From assembly GCA_026932425.1 (NCBI GenBank), contig JAIXKN010000065.1, positions 16,670 through 80,669 of the forward strand: DNA of 64,000 nucleotides, in the 5' to 3' direction. Shown here in pieces: positions 57,445 to 64,000 of the stretch (positions within the stretch are counted from its first letter, which is position 1; the number at the start of each line of letters is the position of its first letter). The stretch comes from Burkholderiales bacterium (GTDB lineage: Bacteria; Pseudomonadota; Gammaproteobacteria; Burkholderiales; Burkholderiaceae_C). Under the pieces are notes generated by a model. It made no database searches. It saw only the letters and a program-made list of their open reading frames with translations, and was not told the origin of the DNA. The translations under genes and the position numbers were made by a program.

Positions 57445-60400
57445 ATGCGCCTTTCGGAGACCTCGATCCGCCGTCCGGTGCTGGCCACCGTGATGTCGCT
57501 GCTGCTGATCCTGATCGGTCTCGTGTCGTTCAAGGGGCTTTCGGTGCGCGAGTATCCGCGCATCGACGAGCCGCTGGTCACCGTCAGCACGCGGCTGCTC
57601 GGGGCGTCGAGCGAGGTCATCGAGTCGCAGGTCACGAAGCCGCTCGAGGACTCGATCGCCGGCATCGACGGCGTCGACATCATCACCTCGATCTCGCGCA
57701 CCGAGTTCAGCCTGATCACGGTGCGCTTTCGGCTCACCAAGGACCCGGACACCGCAGCGGCCGAAGTGCGTGATCGTGCGGCGCGCGCGCGGCGTCGCCT
57801 GCCCGACGCGGTCGACGAGCCGGTGATCGCCAAGGTCGAGGCCGACGCGACGCCGACGATCTGGCTGGCCTACACGAGCGAGACGCTCTCGCCGCTGGAG
57901 CTCACCGACCTCGTCAACCGCGTCGTCAAGCCCCGGCTGCAGACCGTGCCGGGCGTGGCCGACGTGCAGATCGGCGGCGACCGCGAGTTCTCGATGCGCA
58001 TCTGGCTCGACCCGGACAAGCTCGCCGCCTACAAGCTCACCGTGCAGGACGTCGAGGACGCGCTGCGCCGCCAGAACCTCGAGGTGCCGGCCGGGCGCAT
58101 CGAAAGCGTGCAGCGCGAGTTCAGCGTCACCGCGCGCACCGACCTGAACACGGTCGCGCAGTTCAACGACATCGCGCTCAAGACCGTCAACGGCTTCGTC
58201 GTGCGCATGCGCGACGTCGCGCGCGTCGAGGAGGGTGCAGCCAGCGAACGCTCGCGCGTGCGCCTGAACGGCGTGCCCTCGATCTCCACCGGCGTGATCC
58301 GCAACGCCACCGCGAATCCGCTCGAGGTCGCCGCGGGCGTGCGCGAGATCATGCCGCAGATCCAGCGCGACCTCCCCGATTCGGTCAAGGTCATCCAGGC
58401 CAACGACCTCTCGGTCTTCATCGACCGGTCGATCAAGGCGGTCTACACGACGGTGGCCGAGGCGGTCGTGCTGGTGGCGCTGATCGTCTTCGTCTTCCTG
58501 CGCACGCTGCGCGCCTCGTTCATTCCGCTGGTGACGATCCCGGTGAGCCTGATCGGCTCGTTCGCGCTGATCGCGCTGGCGGGCTTCACGATCAACACGC
58601 TGACGCTGCTGGCGCTGGTGCTGGCGATCGGCCTCGTCGTCGACGACGCGATCGTCGTGCTGGAGAACATCTTCCGCCACATCGAGGAAGGCATGACGCC
58701 CTTCCAGGCCGCGCTCAAGGGCGTGCGCGAGATCAGCTTCGCGGTCGTCGCGATGACGCTGACGCTGGCCGCGGTGTTCGCACCGCTGGCGTTCACGCCC
58801 GGGCGCACCGGGCGGCTGTTCGGCGAGTTCGCGCTGACGCTGGCCGGTGCGGTGCTGGTCTCGGGCTTCGTCGCGCTGACGCTCACGCCGATGCTGTGCA
58901 GCAAGCTGCTGCGCCACAACCCGAAGCCCAACCTCTTCGACCGCGGCATGGAGCGCGTGCTGGTGGCGCTGTCGACGCAGTACGCGCGCGTGCTGCGCGC
59001 GAGCCTGCAGGTGCGCTGGCTCGTCGTGCTCGTGATGCTCGCCGCGGCGGCAACGAGCTGGTGGCTCTTTAGCACCGCCAAGAGCGAGCTCGCACCGATC
59101 GAGGACCGCGGCGTGATCGGCATGCCGATCCGCGCGCCGGACGGCGCCTCGCTCGAGTACACGGCACGCTATCTCGACGAGATCGAGCGCATCACCTCGG
59201 AGTACCCGGAGTTCGACCGGCGCTTCTTCTTCATCGGCGGCGGTCAGGTCTCGAGCGCGTTCGGCTCGCTGCGGACGACCGACTGGGAGCAGCGCACGCG
59301 CTCGACGATCGAGCTGCAGCGCGACCTCGTGCCCAAGCTCTCGTCGCTGCCCGGCGTGAGCGTCTTCCCCATCACGCCGCCGAGCCTCGGGCAGGGCTTC
59401 CGCTCGCGGCCGCTCAACGTCGTCATCGTCAGCAGCGACAGCTGGGCGAACATGGCGCGCGTGACGCAGGCGGTGATGGCCGAGATCGCGAAGAACCCGG
59501 GCATCCAGCAGCCCGACGTCGACCTGCAGCTCAACAAGCCCGAGATCTTCATGGACGTCGACCGTGCGCGGGCCGCGGACATGGGGGTTTCGGTCGAGGC
59601 GGTGGCGCGCACCGTCGAGACCATGCTCGGCGGCCGGATCGTGACGCGCTACAAGCGCGACGCCGACCAGTACGACGTCATCGTCCAGACGGCGGCGGTC
59701 GGGCGCACGACGCCCGACGACATCGAGAAGCTCTTCGTGCGCGGGCGCGGCGACGTGATGGTGCCGCTGTCCTCGCTCGTGCGGGTGCGCGAGGCGGTGA
59801 GCCCGCGCGAACTGAACCACTTCAATCAGCGGCGCGCGGTCAGCATCACCGCCAACCTGGCGCAGGGCTACTCGCTCGGCGAGGCGCTGCAGTACATGGA
59901 CGAGGTCGCCGCGCGCACGCTGCCGCCGGGATACGCGACCGAGCTCAACGGCGTCAGCCGCGAGTTCCGCGATTCCTCGGGCGCGCTCGGCCTGGTCTTC
60001 GTGCTCGCGCTGATGTTCATCTTCCTCGTGCTCTCGGCGCAGTTCGAGAGCTTCGTCGATCCCTTCGTGATCCTGCTCTCGGTGCCGCTGTCGATGGTCG
60101 GCGCGCTCACCGCGATGCGGCTCACCGGCGGGACGCTCAACGTCTATTCACAGATCGGCCTGATCACGCTCGTCGGCCTGATCAGCAAGCACGGGATCCT
60201 GATCGTCGAGTTCAGCAACCAGCTGCGCAAGCAGGGCATGGAGACGCTCGAGGCGGTGGTGCGCGCGGCGAGCCTGCGCCTGCGGCCGATCCTGATGACC
60301 ACGGGTGCGATGGTGCTCGGCGCGCTGCCGCTGGCGCTGGCGCGCGGCGCCGGCGCCGAGAGCCGGCAGCAGATCGGCTGGGTGATCGTCGGCGGCATGT

Positions 60401-60555
60401 CGCTCGGAACGCTGCTGACGATCTTCGTCGTCCCGACCGTCTACACGATCTTCGCCCGCAAGGGCATCCCGGGCGAGATCACGACGCCGGAGGCGGTGGA
60501 GCCCCAGGCGGCAGCGTCGTCACCCGCGCTGCCCGCGGCGCACGGCGCCGAATAA
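57445..60555 (+). CDS. RND efflux transporter, HAE-1 type
   Basis: A 1036-residue inner-membrane proton-driven exporter with 12 predicted membrane segments in two halves and two large periplasmic loops. It starts RLSETSIRRPVLATVMSLLL. The proton-relay Asp pair lies in GLVVDDAIVVLENIFRHIEEG (described by its ends; TM4). A second-half signature is GLISKHGILIVEFSNQLRKQ in TM10. Length and motifs fit MexF/MdtB-type multidrug pumps rather than metal pumps. The C-terminus carries a short Pro/Ala-rich tail. It ends 17 bp before the convergent moaA stop. Confidence 0.93.
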   Translation: MRLSETSIRRPVLATVMSLLLILIGLVSFKGLSVREYPRIDEPLVTVSTRLLGASSEVIESQVTKPLEDSIAGIDGVDIITSISRTEFSLITVRFRLTKDPDTAAAEVRDRAARARRRLPDAVDEPVIAKVEADATPTIWLAYTSETLSPLELTDLVNRVVKPRLQTVPGVADVQIGGDREFSMRIWLDPDKLAAYKLTVQDVEDALRRQNLEVPAGRIESVQREFSVTARTDLNTVAQFNDIALKTVNGFVVRMRDVARVEEGAASERSRVRLNGVPSISTGVIRNATANPLEVAAGVREIMPQIQRDLPDSVKVIQANDLSVFIDRSIKAVYTTVAEAVVLVALIVFVFLRTLRASFIPLVTIPVSLIGSFALIALAGFTINTLTLLALVLAIGLVVDDAIVVLENIFRHIEEGMTPFQAALKGVREISFAVVAMTLTLAAVFAPLAFTPGRTGRLFGEFALTLAGAVLVSGFVALTLTPMLCSKLLRHNPKPNLFDRGMERVLVALSTQYARVLRASLQVRWLVVLVMLAAAATSWWLFSTAKSELAPIEDRGVIGMPIRAPDGASLEYTARYLDEIERITSEYPEFDRRFFFIGGGQVSSAFGSLRTTDWEQRTRSTIELQRDLVPKLSSLPGVSVFPITPPSLGQGFRSRPLNVVIVSSDSWANMARVTQAVMAEIAKNPGIQQPDVDLQLNKPEIFMDVDRARAADMGVSVEAVARTVETMLGGRIVTRYKRDADQYDVIVQTAAVGRTTPDDIEKLFVRGRGDVMVPLSSLVRVREAVSPRELNHFNQRRAVSITANLAQGYSLGEALQYMDEVAARTLPPGYATELNGVSREFRDSSGALGLVFVLALMFIFLVLSAQFESFVDPFVILLSVPLSMVGALTAMRLTGGTLNVYSQIGLITLVGLISKHGILIVEFSNQLRKQGMETLEAVVRAASLRLRPILMTTGAMVLGALPLALARGAGAESRQQIGWVIVGGMSLGTLLTIFVVPTVYTIFARKGIPGEITTPEAVEPQAAASSPALPAAHGAE

Positions 60556-60572
60556 GGCCGGGCGGGCGGCGT

Positions 60573-61715
<1,143 letters not shown>

Positions 61716-61753
61716 GGCCCGCATTGTGCCGCCCATGCGCGGCCCTCGTAGCT

Positions 61754-62419
61754 TCAGGGCTGAAGCTGCCCGCCCGATCCGGTGCGCGGCTGTGCCCCGC
61801 CGGCTGCGGCGCTCGAGACGTCGGCGCGCCGCGCGCCGTTGAAGCGCCTGGCCCAGTATGAGCCGCCCATGTCCTCGAGGCGGATACGTGCGCCGCTGCG
61901 TGGTGCATGGATGAAGCGCCCGCCGCCGACGTAGATGCCGACATGGCTGAACGCGCGGCGCATGGTGTCGAAGAACACGAGGTCGCCGGGTTGGAGTTCG
62001 TCGCGCTGCACCGACAGCAAGCCGGGCAGCTGCGCCTGCTCGTTGGCGCGCCGAGGCAGGATCAGCCCCAGGCTGTGCTCGAAGACGTGGCGCGTGAAGC
62101 CGCTGCAGTCGAAACCCTCGTCGGCCGAGTTGCCCCCGCGCCGATACGCGATCCCCAGGAAGCCGAGCGCCGAGACCACGAGATCCGACGCGGCGTCGCC
62201 CATGCGCCGGGCCAGGGCCTGCGGCGTGGCTGCAAGGCCCGCGGGAAGCAAGCCCTTCTCGTTCAGCAGCTGTGCCATCGGGTCGAGGGTCTCACTGCCG
62301 GCGGCTGCGCTCTCGGGTGCCGCCTGCGCAGTCGCCATGAGTGAGGTCAGGAGGACAGCCGAGACAAACAGGCGGGTGGACCGTGGCAGAGACTTGTGGT
62401 GCGGCTTGTGCTGGAGCAT
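61754..62419 (-). CDS. NlpC/P60 family peptidoglycan endopeptidase, exported
   Basis: A 221-residue cysteine peptidase. A signal peptide ([19 protein letters not shown]) is followed by an Ala-rich spacer and an NlpC/P60 domain. The catalytic Cys is in [12 protein letters not shown], the first His in [10 protein letters not shown] and the second polar residue is His in FIHAPRSG. It probably cuts stem peptides in the periplasm (D-glutamyl-meso-DAP type). The start is taken at ATG 62419; it has no good ribosome-binding site, and a longer N-terminus (62512) is possible. Not obviously linked to moaA, which lies 38 bp downstream on the same strand. Confidence 0.88.
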   Translation of the reverse strand: MLQHKPHHKSLPRSTRLFVSAVLLTSLMATAQAAPESAAAGSETLDPMAQLLNEKGLLPAGLAATPQALARRMGDAASDLVVSALGFLGIAYRRGGNSADEGFDCSGFTRHVFEHSLGLILPRRANEQAQLPGLLSVQRDELQPGDLVFFDTMRRAFSHVGIYVGGGRFIHAPRSGARIRLEDMGGSYWARRFNGARRADVSSAAAGGAQPRTGSGGQLQP

Positions 62420-62669
62420 CGGTAGGAGGCGGACGTGCGGGTCTGCGAAGGCACGCACGCACCCTCCCCGACGTGACCATGTCGATCGCGCAAGAATAGG
62501 TCGGCCTTGCACATCGTGTCAACGCGTTAAGCTGGACGCGGGCGAAGTGGTGGTGCCAGCGTGTTGTGCCAGCGTCAGGCGCGCGTCAGTGCCGGCCAAC
62601 CTAATCGACCCAGCTTCGATCGATGGCGCACGCCGGCGGCGTGCGCCCGCATTCCGAGGAGACAACCGC

Positions 62670-64000
62670 ATGAACAAGCCCGACACGCGCTACGCCGACT
62701 TCCATCGCCGCTCGATCGAGGATCGCGACGCCTTCTGGCGCGACGAAGCCGCGCTGATCGACTGGAAGACCCCCTTCACGCAGGTCTGCGACTACTCGAA
62801 CCCGCCGTTCGCGAAGTGGTTCGTCGGCGGGACGACCAACCTGTGTCACAACGCGATCGACCGGCACCTGGCTGCGCGCGCCGACCAGAACGCGCTGATC
62901 TTCGTTTCCACCGAAACCGACCGGGAGCGCGTCTACAGCTTCCGCGAGCTGCACGCCGAGGTCCAGCGCATGGCCGCGACGCTGCAGGAGCTCGGCGTGA
63001 AGAAGGGCGACCGCGTGCTCATCTACATGCCGATGATTCCCGAGGCGACGTTCGCGATGCTTGCCTGCGTGCGCATCGGCGCGCTGCACTCGGTGGTCTT
63101 CGGCGGCTTCGCGAGCGTGAGCCTGGCCAGCCGCATCGACGACGCCGATCCGGTGGTGATCGTCAGTGCCGACGCCGGCAGCCGCGGCGGCAAGGTCGTG
63201 CCTTACAAGCCGCTGCTCGACGAGGCGATCCAGCTCTCCAGCCACAAGCCGGCCAAGGTCCTGATGGTCGATCGTGGCCTGGTGGCCTTCGAGCGCGTCG
63301 CCGGCCGCGACGAGGACTGGGCCAGCCTGCGCAAGCAGCACATGGACGCGCAGGTGCCCTGCGAGTGGGTCGAATCCACGCACCCGAGTTACACGCTCTA
63401 CACCTCGGGGACGACCGGCAGGCCCAAGGGCGTGCAGCGCGACACCGGCGGCTACGCGGTGGCGCTCGCTTCGAGCATGAAGCGCATCTTCTGCGGCAAC
63501 GCCGGCGAGACCTACTTCAGCACCAGCGACATCGGCTGGGTGGTGGGCCACAGCTACATCGTCTACGGGCCGCTCCTGGCCGGGATGGCGACGATCATGT
63601 ACGAGGGCCTGCCGATCCGTCCGGACGCGGCGATCTGGTGGAAGCTGGTCGAGAAGTACAAGGTCACGGTGATGTTCAGCGCGCCCACAGCCGTGCGCGT
63701 GCTGAAGAAGCAGGATCCGGCGGCGCTCACGCGCCACGACCTGTCGTCGCTGCGCACGCTGTTCCTCGCCGGCGAGCCGCTGGACGAGCCGACCGCGCGC
63801 TGGATCGCCGATGCGCTGAAGAAGCCGATCATCGACAACTACTGGCAGACCGAGACCGGCTGGCCGATCCTCACGCTGTGCGAAGGCATCGAGAAGCAGG
63901 AGGCCAAGTTCGGCTCGCCGGGCAAAGCCGTGTACGGCTACGACGTGAAGCTGATCGACGAGAGCACCGGCGAGGAGCTCACCGGCGCGAACCAGAAGGG
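62670..64000 (+). CDS. prpE: propionate--CoA ligase (acyl-CoA synthetase), 3' part outside window
   Basis: AMP-forming ligase; 443 of about 630 residues are visible. The N-terminus KPDTRYADFHRRSIEDRDAF and VCDYSNPPFAKWFVGG, with no long acetyl-CoA-synthetase leader, fits PrpE rather than Acs. The P-loop is YTSGTTGRPKGVQRD, the ATP region DNYWQTETGWPI and FGGFASVSLASRIDDA is the CoA-site helix. GAGGAGA stands before ATG 62670. The upstream gap of 157 bp separates it from the NlpC gene (divergent). Propionate activation is likely; acetate is a possible side activity. Confidence 0.9.
   Translation, partial: MNKPDTRYADFHRRSIEDRDAFWRDEAALIDWKTPFTQVCDYSNPPFAKWFVGGTTNLCHNAIDRHLAARADQNALIFVSTETDRERVYSFRELHAEVQRMAATLQELGVKKGDRVLIYMPMIPEATFAMLACVRIGALHSVVFGGFASVSLASRIDDADPVVIVSADAGSRGGKVVPYKPLLDEAIQLSSHKPAKVLMVDRGLVAFERVAGRDEDWASLRKQHMDAQVPCEWVESTHPSYTLYTSGTTGRPKGVQRDTGGYAVALASSMKRIFCGNAGETYFSTSDIGWVVGHSYIVYGPLLAGMATIMYEGLPIRPDAAIWWKLVEKYKVTVMFSAPTAVRVLKKQDPAALTRHDLSSLRTLFLAGEPLDEPTARWIADALKKPIIDNYWQTETGWPILTLCEGIEKQEAKFGSPGKAVYGYDVKLIDESTGEELTGANQK

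Noticed and set aside
61716-61753. Molybdenum cofactor riboswitch before moaA
   Set aside because: The gap to the next gene is too short and shows no fitting stems.

Overview
The window is one contiguous chromosomal segment of a very GC-rich Gram-negative bacterium. The encoded proteins (IscR/IscA, PurL, MutS, UvrB, RpsU, PhaZ) and the local gene orders (suhB facing trmJ-cysE; rpsU next to yqeY; zapB-zapA followed by 6S RNA; an aminotransferase facing uvrB; gloB facing a methyltransferase-rnhA pair) point to a betaproteobacterium of the order Burkholderiales. This placement is inferred from protein and synteny recall, not from a database search. I found no tRNA or rRNA genes, prophage, insertion sequence or CRISPR array. 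Coding density is high and many genes are joined by 4-bp stop/start overlaps.

Left part (1-24 kb): glnD (cut by the window edge) and map are read leftwards and purL rightwards. The only gap over 300 bp (7508-7859) appears to hold the decayed remains of a Phd-type antitoxin and PIN-domain toxin pair. From 7860 to 19569 lies a nine-gene leftward operon headed by a TetR regulator, with a palindromic operator candidate in front of it. It encodes a carboxyltransferase, a biotin carboxylase/BCCP subunit, two acyl-CoA dehydrogenases, an acyl-CoA ligase, a glutathione transferase, a glutaconyl-CoA-hydratase-type crotonase and an AtuA-family protein. This is the acyclic-terpene (Atu) degradation logic, with relation to leucine (Liu) catabolism. 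A membrane-anchored orphan glutamate-synthase-like FMN protein and a sulfide:quinone oxidoreductase follow.

Middle part (23-41 kb): mostly housekeeping and small-family genes. These are a dual-specificity-type phosphatase, a Tim44-domain protein, DUF456, a YdcF-like protein, msrA, an alpha/beta hydrolase, mutS, a CaiB-type CoA transferase, an amidase, suhB, trmJ, cysE, mog, darP, pmbA, a DUF442 protein, yqeY and rpsU with its own promoter and terminator, a PAS-GGDEF protein with a ruined GGDEF motif, and a TauE/SafE transporter.

Right part (42-64 kb): a 6S RNA with a complete closing stem and promoter lies downstream of a five-gene run phaZ-rsxB-nth-zapB-zapA, in which every junction overlaps by 4 bp. 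Four tandem 11-bp repeats start at the zapA stop codon. Next come an aromatic/aspartate aminotransferase, uvrB and a low-molecular-weight phosphatase. A compact iscR-iscS-iscA operon follows, with an IscR box over its promoter. It lacks iscU, hscBA and fdx, its IscS lacks the C-terminal IscU-docking tail, and its IscR has a two-residue insertion in the cluster loop. The segment ends with mltD, gloB, a YafS-like methyltransferase, rnhA, an RND adaptor/pump pair, moaA, an NlpC/P60 hydrolase and the start of prpE.

The two regions most worth follow-up are the minimal isc operon and the TetR-AtuA operon.
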